From Eucommia ulmoides (lineage: Eukaryota > Streptophyta > Magnoliopsida > Garryales > Eucommiaceae), in contig CM028333.1 of the NCBI GenBank assembly GCA_016647705.1, positions 8,196,616 to 8,260,615 on the forward strand: 64,000 nucleotides of DNA, in the 5' to 3' direction. Below are positions 1 to 10,494 of the stretch, piece by piece. The notes beneath the pieces are model-generated. The model saw only the letters and a list, made by a program, of their open reading frames with translations. It was not told the origin of the DNA and ran no database searches. Made by a program: the position numbers and the translations under genes. Each line of letters starts with the position of its first letter. The stretch's first letter is position 1.

Positions 1-1054
1 GAATTTATTAAATATCCGGGTTGTAAATAACAAATTATTAAATTGGAAGTTTTGGTGCCGTTTTGCGAAAGTGAAAGTTAATTATTATAGAACAAATTTT
101 CGCCATGTTTTGAACAAATCCACGGATTAACTCGAAATGCAACGTTGGATTAATTGGTGATATTTAAATGGTGACTATTATATGAAATACATTCCCGTCA
201 TAAAATCGGCAATTGGAATTATCGTTATGATTTATAAAAACATACCGAATGTTGTAGATTGGCGAATTTGACTAGTCGGATAGTTACTTTTAGGCTTAGG
301 ATTTTCTCTATAGGAGAAACCTTAGTCCCGTCCCTGGGAAACCGGGACGGGACGTCACAGCAGAGGTTGGCTATGCCATTTTAGGGTTCCCGTCGGATGA
401 GAGAGAGAGAGGAGAAAGGATGAGAGAGGGTAGGGGTAATATTATAGGGTTAAGGTTTAAATTGAGGAAGAGTATTTTTGTCATACAATTTATGTTACAG
501 GGGTTGTGCCATTTGTTTTTTCAAAAGAGGATCTAAAAAGTTATTTTTAATTGTATAGGACCTAAAAAGTTGTCTCATTTTAAAATAGGATCTTTGGAGG
601 AAAAACCCTAAAATTTATTAGAGTTAATTTGATTACTTATTTTTCGTTATTGTCAACTATATGTGACTTTATCAAAATACGTATCATTTCATTGATTAAC
701 TATGTATGCACATTAAATTTATTAATGATAGTGAAACAAAAAATTAATAAAATTAAATTAAAGAAATAATATAAAAAAGAAAACATAACGAGCGAAAATT
801 ATAGAGACTAAATTTACGAAAATTATAATAATAATATATGAAAATAAAATTTAATAATAATAATTAAACATTAAATTTAATAAAATAAAATTAAAAAAAT
901 ATTATAAAGAGGAAATATAGTATATGGAAATTATGAACATTAAATTTATGAAATTTATAAAAATAATATATAGAAATTAAATTAATAATACTGAAATATT
1001 AAATATAAACATTAAATTAAAAGCAATGATTTTAAATTTGATTCAATATTTTTT
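1..1054. other. AT-rich sequence without a recognisable gene
   Basis: I see no convincing reading frame on either strand. Around 300-360 there is a GC-richer stretch with an inverted pair (gtcccg ... cgggac) that ends in gtcaca. This resembles the 3' end of a plant Gypsy LTR, but no partner LTR, primer site or target duplication is in the window. From 530 to 600 a short phrase (ggatct/aaaaagtt) is repeated two to three times. The rest is A/T-rich. Confidence 0.5.
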
Positions 1055-1086
1055 TAACACTCGTGCCTTCAGACACAAGTTATAAA

Positions 1087-1090
<4 letters not shown>
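1055..1090 (+). mobile_element. Degenerate Helitron 3' terminus
   Basis: The stretch contains cgtgccttcagacac followed by aagttataaactaa. It aligns with the terminal hairpin plus CTAG end of the better preserved Helitrons at 31113-31143 and 58763-58793. The final CTAG has become CTAA and the hairpin stem has mismatches. No matching 5' end was found upstream, so this is a relic. Confidence 0.55.

Positions 1091-1123
<33 letters not shown>
1091..1123. repeat. (TA)n microsatellite
   Basis: About 33 bp of uninterrupted TA repeat directly after the Helitron-like terminus. A further short TA run follows near 1138-1149. Confidence 0.9.
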
Positions 1124-1126
<3 letters not shown>

Positions 1127-1159
1127 GGGTTAAATTATATATATATATAAAAAAAAGTG

Positions 1160-1328
1160 AGGGTATGTCATAAAAATATATCTAAAATATCGGTGACACG
1201 GTTCGGTTTCGCAATTACTATCCCCAAATCAAAACCGTAACCAGACCATTTAGTCAGTTTTAAAGCCAGACCATTCAGTTCGATTTTGAATGGTTATCTG
1301 TCGGTTCGATTTTTATTGTCATTCCCTA
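1160..1328. mobile_element. hAT-like terminal fragment
   Basis: The block ends in attgtcattcccta, the reverse complement of a hAT-type terminus starting TAGGGA. It is clearly related to 8225-8380, inside the hAT element at 7922-10012, and to 31931-32095. All share a phrase of alternating aaaccg/ggttcggttt and accattcag. The opposite end and a target duplication were not found. Confidence 0.45.
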
Positions 1329-1834
1329 TTTATTTGGAAAAATGTAGTATTTCTTCGGTGCAAGATGACGTAAAATTCTAAATTCAATGATTTAGGTGGT
1401 GTTTGGTTTACTTTTTGAAAATTTAGAAAATAGTTTTCAAAGATCATAGAAATTGTTTGTTTTAATTTTGACTAAAAAGATATTTATTAATGATGAGAGT
1501 ATTTCGGGAAGTCTCGACTAAAATCACGTGTAAATAAGACTCACGAGCAGAGCATGATTGTTCTGGCACGTATTACCTTCCACGTATTACAATGAAACTT
1601 TATTTTTGAATGAGATCGATATGTGGTACATATGTTTATTAATAAACTTCCAATTGTTCATTCAGGGTCACTAAATGAAATTCAAACATGCATTATTATT
1701 CTCTAAATTTCATGTATACAACTAAACAAGAGAAGACAAATATGAAATTAATAAAGTTTTTCAAATCGACAAAATGCGACACAAACGTAAAGGATATTTC
1801 AATCACATAAAAGTGCATAATAGAACTGAGTCAC
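1329..1834. other. No gene seen
   Basis: AT-rich sequence between the hAT fragment and the Copia remnant. No reading frame or repeat that I could identify. Confidence 0.5.
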
Positions 1835-2249
1835 ATATGCTCAACATGTCCCTTATATGAAATAGGTGGTAAACCTTTTATCAATGAATCAACAATCATC
1901 AATCTAGTACTGATGTGTTTAATAACCACTTTGTGTTTCTTTGACATGTTATCGAATAACTAGATAATTAATGTTAATGTGTTTACTACAATTTTCACTC
2001 TTATTATTATTGACCAAAAATACTGCAATGGAATTATCATAGTAAATTCTCAATGGCTTAGAAATTGTGTCAACAACTTGAAGCCCTGAAATAAAACTCC
2101 TCAACCATATAGCCTGTGATGTCACTTCAAAGCATGATACAAGTTATGCTTCAATGGTAGAAGTAGCAATTAAAAATTGTTTTGCACTTCTCCAAGAAAT
2201 ACACCTCCAGCTAATAAGAAGACATATCCTAATGTCGACTTTTTCGAGT
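1835..2249 (-). pseudogene. Copia pol remnant, RNase H part
   Basis: The minus strand read in several frames gives phrases typical of the Copia RNase H domain: GYVFLLAGG, a serine/threonine-rich IATSTIEA segment, LRSFISGLQVVD, RIYYDNS(I)A with the conserved Asp-Asn, and near the end HIST..MIVDSLIKGLPP. Stops and frameshifts are frequent. It joins directly to the RT part at 3701-4250 once the solo LTR between them is removed. It encodes no usable protein. Confidence 0.75.
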
Positions 2250-2254
2250 CAAGG
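2250..2254. repeat. Target-site duplication CAAGG, left copy
   Basis: CAAGG borders the left end of the 2255-3695 element. The same five bases occur at 3696-3700. Removing the element and one copy restores the Copia reading across the junction. Confidence 0.8.
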
Positions 2255-3695
2255 TGGTAGCGGGCGGAATACGCCGCTACTTTTACTCGCAAATATACGA
2301 GGTCAAGTTTTAGTATAGATCAGGAGAGTTTGAGTTATCGTGTCCAAAGAGATTGGTTTTGACTATTATTGAGTACTGCGTTTATCATGACCTAATTTTA
2401 TCTAGATGATAAAAATGGAATATAATTAAATACTAATACTAATTTAATTAATCTAATTAAATTAACTATACTAATATTAATATGAGATGGTTGAGAGAAG
2501 TAGATTGCCTAGGGATTAACTTTCGTTTATAAAAACGTGTTTGGTCTCGTTTTAGTTTATGTTAACAACGTTCGGGTATCCGACAATTTCGGTTCGTAAA
2601 CTCACTCACCACCTCTCTCGAATGTAAGACAAGTGAATACATGGCTTAGCATCAATGAAGAAGTCCCCCTCAACATCTTAACGACGCTAGGTCACGTGAG
2701 TCTCGCCCTAACGTCATTGATTGTAAACTTTCTAACGCCCTCCCGGGTTGTTAGATTGTTGTGTTGTGTTTAACCTAGTCCGAATCCGGAGTTACCTCTC
2801 TCAAGTGTCAAACTCTGTATTCTCTATATATCATTCTAAGCATATAATCAATACAAGAACGATAAACACAATCGAAATTATAAAGAACACACATTAACGA
2901 AACACAAACTCAAACAAATCACATTTTCATAAATATATGTTAATCCCTAAGACAATCCATGTTTAGCTAACGGCCATAACCGTATATAAAATGTAAAACG
3001 AGCTAAACATGTTCAAACAATAATCCTAAGTTAAGAGATGAAGAGAAAAACGAGAGAAACTAGCCGTAGTCCGAAGATTTCTCGCTTAGAATGTTCCAAG
3101 ATCGCTTCTCCTTCGTTGCTTTGTGTTCTTCTCCTTAGGAATTGATTGAGCTCCCCAAAACCACTATCTACTATCCTCCTAAGGTCTATAGAGGTGTCTT
3201 GGCCGAATGGAGATGAGAGGAAGAAAAAATGGGATCAAAATATCCTAAAATATCTAAAATAATATCTAAATTGGCGCAGAAGTTATGGCCGCGGAAATGG
3301 GATCACGGCCGTGGCAGTGGAAATGCAGAGCCATTATAAACTTTCTGCTGTTTTACCGTCGCGACAGTAGTGTCTCGCTGCGGCGGTGACACGCTTTCTT
3401 GTTTTGGCTGTAACTTCTTCGTTCGAACTCCAATTTAGGTGATTCAAAAACCTGTAGAAAGCTAAGAAAAAGATATATAACTTTCATGTTTTGAATTTTC
3501 CAAAAATCGAATGACATCATGTTCAAAATTGACCTTAAAATTATAGTACCTGTACCGATTTTGTACAATTTCACCATTTTATTCAAAAACCTACCAAACA
3601 ACACAAAAACATATTAAAACAACAAAAATACTTAAAAATACACAAATATTTGAATCTAAAAATACTTAATTTGTTGGTAAATATACCACTCATCA
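2255..3695 (-). mobile_element. Solo LTR of a long-LTR (probably Gypsy) element
   Basis: A 1441-bp block begins with TGGTAG and ends with CTCATCA (TG...CA) and is flanked by the 5-bp duplication CAAGG. It splits the Copia pol remnant. No internal region, primer site or polypurine tract is present, so it is best read as a solo LTR left by recombination between two LTRs. Read on the minus strand it starts TGATGAGTGGTATATTTACC, which resembles LTR starts of the Tat/Athila Gypsy groups. That lineage call is recollection and not tested. An 83-codon open frame inside (3353-3604, minus) has no recognisable domain and I treat it as chance. Confidence 0.75.
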
Positions 3696-3700
3696 CAAGG

Positions 3701-4250
3701 CAACCAACAAAATCGGAATCTAAATACCCAGTCACCTCTAGATGACCAAGCCGCCTATATGTAAGCTTGTAGCCCTTAGTCTCCTGAATGTGTCATATTA
3801 CTTTCTTTGCAGCTCTCCAATTATCCAAACCAGAGTTACTTTGATATATGCCCAACATTCCGGGTACACATGCAACGCAAGGTCTTGTACAAACTTGAGC
3901 ATACATTAAACTCCCGATTGCGGAAGCGGAAGTGGAAGGAATGTTCTTCATTTATTTCATCTCTAAATCATTTATTGGGTTTTGTTGCAAACTGAATATG
4001 CTACCTTAAACAATAGGTGCAACACTAGATGAACAATTCTCCAACCCTTCCCCGGACCCCGCGTATAACGGGAGTTTTATAACATCGGGCTGCCCTTTTA
4101 TAGGCCTCTTGAGATAATCCCAATGACTCTCGAGATCTATCTCTCTAAATCTTTATGCCTATGACATAAGAAGTTTCACACATAGAATATCATACACATA
4201 AGACCGAGGGACAAAGCCCTTACCATCTCAAACTCATTGATTTATTTATT
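3701..4250 (-). pseudogene. Copia pol remnant, reverse transcriptase end
   Basis: The minus strand reads RDRSRESLGLSQEAY (about 4110-4150), then after a small insertion KNIPSTSA..GSLMYAQVCTR, GMLGIYQSN.GLDNWRAAKKV, and KGYKLTYRRLGHLEVTGYLDSDFVGCL, ending at the solo LTR. These are the standard C-terminal RT to RNase H linker phrases of Copia pol. It is truncated, and stops interrupt it. With 1835-2249 it forms one remnant. Confidence 0.8.
4045..4104 (+). mobile_element. Au-SINE-like 3' remnant
   Basis: The sequence cttccccggaccccgcg, then a variant of gcgggagctttgtgcaccgggctgccc followed by tttt, matches what I remember of the conserved 3' half of plant Au SINEs. It lies within the Copia remnant. 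The tRNA-like 5' half was not found, so this is a truncated copy. The identification rests on memory of the consensus. Confidence 0.5.
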
Positions 4251-5185
4251 TTTTAATAAAAATTCATTTTAGAAAAACACACATATACACGCGCTTGGAT
4301 GATAAATAAGAACATATCTTGCAAGGTCAAATTGAAACAATAACACAACTTAAAAAATGAAATCATTTGCTCAAATAGCATGAATTAAGTATCAGAAATC
4401 GAAGAATTTTAACTGATTCAATTTTTTCGTTTTATACATATTGCCTTAAGTTTTCAAATACTCCATTGTCAAGTGGGTATTTCGATTCGGTGGAAATCAA
4501 GTGTTACAGTGACAAGTGTTTCTTGGCGGCAAGGTTATTCTGGGAAGAAAGACATTCGACGACAAGTTTTTCCAACTGCAAAGGTGTCTGCGTGGAGTGT
4601 CCTAACATTATTTTACGACGACAACGGCATCTGAATTGTAAATATTTGCTATGCAATATTTTTTTTATGGTTATAACTAAATATTTGTTGCCCATTTTTC
4701 ATTCTTAATACGAGTTTCGATATATGATATAGAACACATTGATAAGTGATATAAAAGTTATTGGACATTAATAATTACTTTAATGTAGTTTAGTTTTGTA
4801 AATATTGTTATGCAACAAATATTTAGAAACTCGGTATAGACATTTTGTAACATAGTTCAAAATTATTGTGCAACAAAATATTGTTATGCAACAAATATAA
4901 AGGAAAATGGGTTTTTTCCTAAATAAAAATGAACGATGGAGATTTTATGAAATTAATATTGCGTCTTGGGGCCCACATTAAAAAAGCCTAAAGATTTTTT
5001 TTTTTTTTTAAAGATAATTTTGACATTTAAATTTTAATGATTAATTTTTTAAATTTTTTTGTAAAAAGTGTTTTGTTAAAAAATGGGGACCTATGTCCCA
5101 TTCCAATTTTCTTCTAGTTCCAAATATTTAGTTAAAGGTAGCCTGACAAGGCTATGAATTTCTCAATAACAAAGAGTATTAGCAA
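4251..5185. other. Intergenic, no gene recognised
   Basis: Mostly AT-rich. A less AT-rich stretch at 4460-4640 is open on both strands (80 codons plus, 63 codons minus), but neither translation shows a domain or splice context. Both are treated as chance. Short repeats of a phrase with ttatgcaac occur at 4640-4900. Confidence 0.5.
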
Positions 5186-5256
5186 ATCAGAGTGGCACAG
5201 TAGAAGCGTTGTGGGCCCATAACCCACAGGTCCAGGATTAAAATTTAGCTTTAATA
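5186..5256 (+). pseudogene. Initiator tRNA-Met pseudogene
   Basis: The 71-base block has the D-arm region agagtggcacag, an anticodon arm with gtgggcccataacccac (anticodon CAT in a 7-base loop with a perfect 5-bp stem) and a T-arm region ggtccaggattaaaattt. This matches the layout of plant initiator tRNA-Met. The acceptor stem is broken: ATCAGAG faces CTTTAAT, with three mismatched positions. The T arm has lost pairing. It is probably not functional. It may belong to a tRNA-derived repeat, but no SINE tail was identified. Confidence 0.75.
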
Positions 5257-5277
5257 AAGAGTAGCTTCCTCTCTCCT

Positions 5278-5490
5278 TCTCTTTTATGCATCCTTTTGCC
5301 ATACAATACACCTTGTGCCATAATTCGTCACACATTTTTATTTTTTGATAAATGAATTTTTTGACACAATCTATAAATAAATTCTCTCTTTTATGCATCA
5401 TTTTGCCACAGTACCCCTTGTGCCACATTTTGTCACACATTTTTATTTTTTGATAAATGAGTTTCTTTGCCACAATCTATATATAAATAA
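5278..5490. repeat. Two-copy ~107-bp tandem repeat
   Basis: A block with ttatgcatc, ttttgcca, ccttgtgcca, cacacatttttattttttg and ataaatga occurs at about 5280-5386 and again at 5387-5490. A related single copy, with the same downstream phrase ctcggatatatga.aaaaccatacc, lies at 33095-33240. It is therefore a dispersed repeat with a local duplication. A 113-codon minus frame across it is a product of the repeat. Confidence 0.7.
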
Positions 5491-6274
5491 ATTGGTAGGT
5501 TCTTCTAGTAAAAGTCTCGGATATATGATAAAACCATACCAAAATTGGCAAAAAAAATACATTTAGTCACCCCATTACAAACTTCTCATGCCTCTTTAGA
5601 AAATTAGCAGATTCCCCAAGGGACTTTCATATTTTGTCTCCAACACGATCCTAACGGCTTGACCGAGCGTCTGCCTCCAACACTAAGACAACAGCAGTAC
5701 CGCGCAGTTTTATTTATGCTATAACAATTAGTCTACTTCTTATCAATAACAATTGAGTTCCTTGAGGGACTTATCTTCAAAATCTAACCCGAATATTAAG
5801 AAATAACTCTTCATGTTTTTCATTAATCAATGTAGAATATACCTACAAAGTACACCAATCAACCAACAAATTCAAGGGGCATTTTAAGTAATAGCTGTTA
5901 ATTCACTTCTAATTGTTTTCTTAACAGATAAATAGACTGCATTCACTTCTCAATGATATTTACCTTTTTAATTTCACTTCACCAATTCAACAATATCAGT
6001 CTCTATTTTAAATTTTGAACTTTTAATGCTTAGGTGGGCGCCAATGATTAGTCTCTCAAATTTATTTAAAATTTCAAATTGGTCATCCATGTTCTAATTT
6101 TTTTTCAATTAAGTACTTAACTATAAAAATGACACCAATTAAGTCTCTTTTGTGGAATGAAGTAACAGCCATCAATTGCGAAGATAAAACACAGAAACAA
6201 TAACTAAAATTAGAACATTATTATATTTAAAAGAACTTGATTTCCATAAATTCAAGGACCTCATTCGAAAGTCT
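5491..6274. other. Region 3' of the F-box gene, no gene seen
   Basis: AT-rich sequence without recognisable coding content. It should hold the 3' untranslated region of the F-box gene just below 6275. I could not fix a poly(A) site. Confidence 0.5.
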
Positions 6275-7490
6275 TCACATATTACAAAACAATTTCACCT
6301 CCTGATCCCATCTACACCCATCACAACAGTTAAATTCAACCAAATCTTCTTCGTACTCCCAATTAGGACGCCTTCTGTCACAGATTTTTTCGCCGCAACA
6401 CGGAATTCTTCGCCGGAAAAGTCGATTTTTCAGCCAAATTGACCGGAAAACCGCTTTGGTTCTCGCCCGACACTCCAACATCCTCGCCTCATTGGAAAAA
6501 GTTTTATTCAACAAATTTAGAAACCTTAAATTTTTCTCTGTCGATTCAGATTCCGTACATAATTTGATAATTTCGTACGCATATGCCGCTTCCACGTGTC
6601 CCTTGTCCGCCGCCTTCTTCAAGGTATCAAGCCCTAATTCGTTTCCGTCGGAGAAATATTCAACCTGAGAGAGAGAAAGAAAGAAAATTACAGTTAAGAC
6701 CCCCAAAGAATTTACAGACTCCACCCTCTTGTTTAAGAATTATTCTACATAAACCCCTCAAAGAATTTTGCATATGAGTCTATACGTACCATGCCTTGTT
6801 TGTATAGTGCCTGGGGGTTTCCAGCCTCTTTGCAGCGAGTGAAGAACGAAACGGCAGCATTTCTTCTTCTTCGAGACCAACCAATCAGCATCAACTCCTC
6901 GATCATCACATGTTTAAATACATAGTCATCTTCGGTCGCATTAAGAAAATATCTGCAACTGTGCATATATAATATAGCATGTTAATCAATCTATATAATA
7001 TATCATGACTTTTTTTTTAAATGTTTTTTTTATTTATTATTATTAATTAAGATTTCCTTTAATAAAAATTAATAGATCATATTTTTATGTTACGAATGAA
7101 AATAAATAGATGACACTATCTTATGAGTTTTTTGAAAGAAAAAAAATTCAAAATATTTACATTAATTATAATTTAATATTTTTTTATTATTTTTATAAAA
7201 AATAATATCTTCAAGACCCATATAATATAATCTAATTTTTCTAGTGAGATTAAGCCTTAGGGTTTAACCTAATAGGTCAAGGCCACGAGATAATAATCAA
7301 ATAACAACCTTAATTTAGCATTGAAGAGATCAAAGAAGGATGAGGAAGCAGTTCGGGCAAGAACATCAATCAGCAACTCATTTGGAAGAGATTTAATTGG
7401 AGAATCGTAATGGTTTTTTGTTGTGTGTTTTCTGAAAAACTTTCTTTTGGGAGAATTCTCTCGTCTCTTCATGGCGATTGATAGTCCCAT
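6275..7490 (-). CDS. F-box protein with Sel1-like repeat (At1g67623/At2g35280-type)
   Basis: Three-exon gene model: exon 1 7309-7490, exon 2 6790-6952, exon 3 6275-6664. Donors are AAG|GTTGTT and ATG|GTACGT; acceptors are TTGCAG|A and CTCTCAG|GTTG. Phases agree (182+163+390 nt), giving 244 residues. A basic N terminus precedes the F-box at residues ~34-75 (SLPNELLIDVLARTASSSFF, then TEDDYVFKHV across intron 1). Residues ~106-150 form a Sel1/TPR-like helical pair (ALYKQGMVEYF, LKKAADKGHVEAAYAY). The C terminus is Cys-rich (CCGEKIC and CCDGC). Proteins of this plant family are expected to act as substrate adaptors of SCF ubiquitin ligases through SKP1. That role is known for the F-box, not shown here. 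No stop or frameshift is seen. A second in-frame Met lies at 7472. Exon 1 and the promoter are the source, or a relative, of the array at 41-64 kb. Confidence 0.85.
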
Positions 7491-7503
7491 GAGTACTCAG
7501 AAC

Positions 7504-7595
7504 TAGAGAGAGAGATGTATATGTATCTAGAGAGAGAGAGAGGGATACATATATCTAGAGAGAGACTGATCTAGATTTTAGAGAGAGAGAGATAC
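7504..7595 (-). repeat. GA/CT-rich 5' leader with tagaga repeats
   Basis: Runs of gagaga separated by tatctag-type spacers lie between the TATA box and the start codon, so they are probably the 5' untranslated leader of the F-box gene. The same arrangement occurs in every promoter-bearing copy of the array. Confidence 0.6.
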
Positions 7596-7619
7596 GGTTT
7601 CAGGGTTTTTGTATGTCGA

Positions 7620-7632
7620 GTATATATAGGAG
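7620..7632 (-). promoter_or_regulatory. TATA box of the F-box gene
   Basis: On the minus strand the sequence reads CCTATATATACTCG, about 130 bp upstream of the ATG at 7490. A start of transcription about 30 bp downstream would fall near 7590. The same element (cgtatatata in plus orientation) is kept at the matching place in array copies near 42200, 43750, 45303 and 47630. Confidence 0.65.
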
Positions 7633-7966
7633 ATTTACGTCGGTGTAATGTGAAGGTGCATGATTTTCGAAATCCATGCAGGAGTAGGAGATCAGGCTTT
7701 GACTGACTTATCCCGTCACTTGGTGCCTTTACCGGGCTTGACTTGTAAATGAGGCCCCCAAAAGCCCATTCTAATATTATGGGCTATCCCTCCCACTATA
7801 ATGCGGCATCTGCGTTTTGTCTTGGGCCCCAAATATATATTGATTGTTGTAAGCTGTCTCATATGGTGAATGGGATTGGTCAATTTGAGTAATCCTTTTC
7901 AATTGTATTTTCAAATTCAATTAGGATGTCAATGGTCCGGTTCCGTTCGGTTCATATAAAATCAAG

Positions 7967-8200
7967 TGAAAAGTAAATTTTAAACCGTCTAACAATTGAT
8001 ACATTTCTAAATGATCCCTTTGCATTTAAGCGTTTTATTTTAAATCTCCGGTCCTTTTATCAAAAAATCTGTCTAAAGTAACAGAAATTTGAAGGCAAAA
8101 TTGTCATTTATATTTTATATTTTTTATTATTTTTTTTTCTTCTTTGACTTCTCTTTTTTTTCTTCTTAGACTTCTCTCTCTCTCTCTCAACCAAAAAACC
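7967..8200. mobile_element. Single end of a MULE-like inverted-repeat element
   Basis: This stretch starts aaaagtaaattttaaacc and continues with phrases such as tgatacattt and atgatccc, homologous to the left arm at 8973-9190. No matching right arm lies nearby, so it is a truncated relative of the same family. Confidence 0.5.
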
Positions 8201-8972
8201 CAATTACGTGGGTGTTATCTAAAAATGACAGTATATATGTCATAAAAATATATCTAAAATATCACTTACGCAATTCAATTTTGTGGTTTGGTTTCGCAAT
8301 TATTATCCAAAAAACAAAACCAAAACCAAAAACCGCAGGTAAACCATTTAGTCAGTTTCAAAACTGGACCATTCAGTTGTTGAAAAACTTTCACATAATT
8401 ATATAAATTCAAATTAAATAAATAAATCAATATCACTTGCAATTTCAATATTTTTATATAACTACAAACATCAACAATTAAATAATGAAATAAAGCATAA
8501 AATAAAGAGAAAATACATATCTGGTAGATCGAGGCATGTAAACACGATCCTAAGAAGAGATTCGCCCGCTCTATGCACATGCTTGAATGACAAACCCTTC
8601 CCAAGATACAACGATCTAGGGTGTCAAGGTGCAAGCAGGATATCTCTATATTGAACCGAGCATGAACCCTATTGCCCGTAAATTATCAAATATATAATAT
8701 ACATGAAATATCACTTCTCTCTATTTATATATCTCAATAATAAAACATATTCACTATTTTATATAGTATTATACTATTTTTTTCTAAATTTATCTATATC
8801 TATATCTCTTTATATTCTTCTACATCTTCTTTCATTCTCATACACCTATATATAGTGTATGGATTATGCAACTCTTACTATAATATTAAGTAATCATAAT
8901 ATTATAATTAATAAAATCAATAATTACACACATAAACATTATTATTGATAAATTATAACATATATATTTTTA

Positions 8973-9756
<784 letters not shown>

Positions 9757-10012
9757 ATATTTTTAATAGAATTCATAAAGTCATTTTAATAAATTTATAT
9801 TTTAATCACAATAATAATGTCTCATAAACATGTAATGAGGACACATAAATATAATAATTACAAATATATGTTAATAATAAGTTTATTAAGTAAAATTATA
9901 TAATTTCTATATAATAAAATAAAATAAAATAAAATATTTAATTTTAAATTATTTTTCTAACATCAGTTCCTTCGATCAGTTACCATCGGTTCAGATTTTA
10001 TTGCCATCCCCA

Positions 10013-10459
10013 AACTCAATACCAACATATTTTATTTTATTTTCTCTTCACTTTTTCTTTTAATTTGGAAATTGTATTGGTACTATTCCCGAACTTCATT
10101 TACCATTTACTTATACAATTAATTGAGATGAGTAAGAAGTTAAAAAATTAAAGATAATTAACCATGCTATAAAACAAAATAGTTTATAAGATTTTTTCAA
10201 ATTTTGAACAAGTATTATTGGTAAAATGACTAATCGATACCCAAAGAGATGGTAGTCTACCAGTTTGTTGATAGAATTATTTTTAATACTAATTGACGAT
10301 ACTCTAAATTGATGGGATCAATAGACGAGGATAAGACTGCCTGTATCGTTGTACCTGAACAAATCCTTGCGCTGGAAGGTTTTTTCCAGTGAAAGACCTC
10401 GAGCGTGAGGATAAGCATTCAAATAGGAGAAAATGTTTGTGATTAGTTATATATATATA
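10013..10459 (-). repeat. Upstream part of the F-box repeat unit, left of the 17-kb Helitron
   Basis: Homologous to the part of each array unit that runs from aatattttattt to gtgattagttat (for example 42480-42870 and 48290). It continues the unit that starts at the F-box gene and was cut by the Helitron at 10460. Its right half resumes at 27433. Confidence 0.8.
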
Positions 10460-10470
10460 CTAGGGCATAA

Positions 10471-10490
10471 CCTGTGCCTGAAGGCACGGG
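10471..10490 (-). terminator. Helitron 3' hairpin
   Basis: A 20-base near-palindrome (cctgtgcctg aaggcacggg on plus) lies seven bases inside the terminal CTAG. In Helitrons this hairpin acts as the transposition terminator. The same hairpin with small changes ends the elements at 31143, 50978, 58793 and 59115. Confidence 0.85.
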
Positions 10491-10494
10491 CGAA

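Noticed and set aside
3353..3604. 83-codon minus frame
   Set aside because: It lies wholly in the solo LTR, has no domain and no splice or promoter context.
4466..4708. Overlapping frames on both strands in a less AT-rich stretch
   Set aside because: Neither translation is recognisable and the two frames exclude each other as evidence. No supporting signals.
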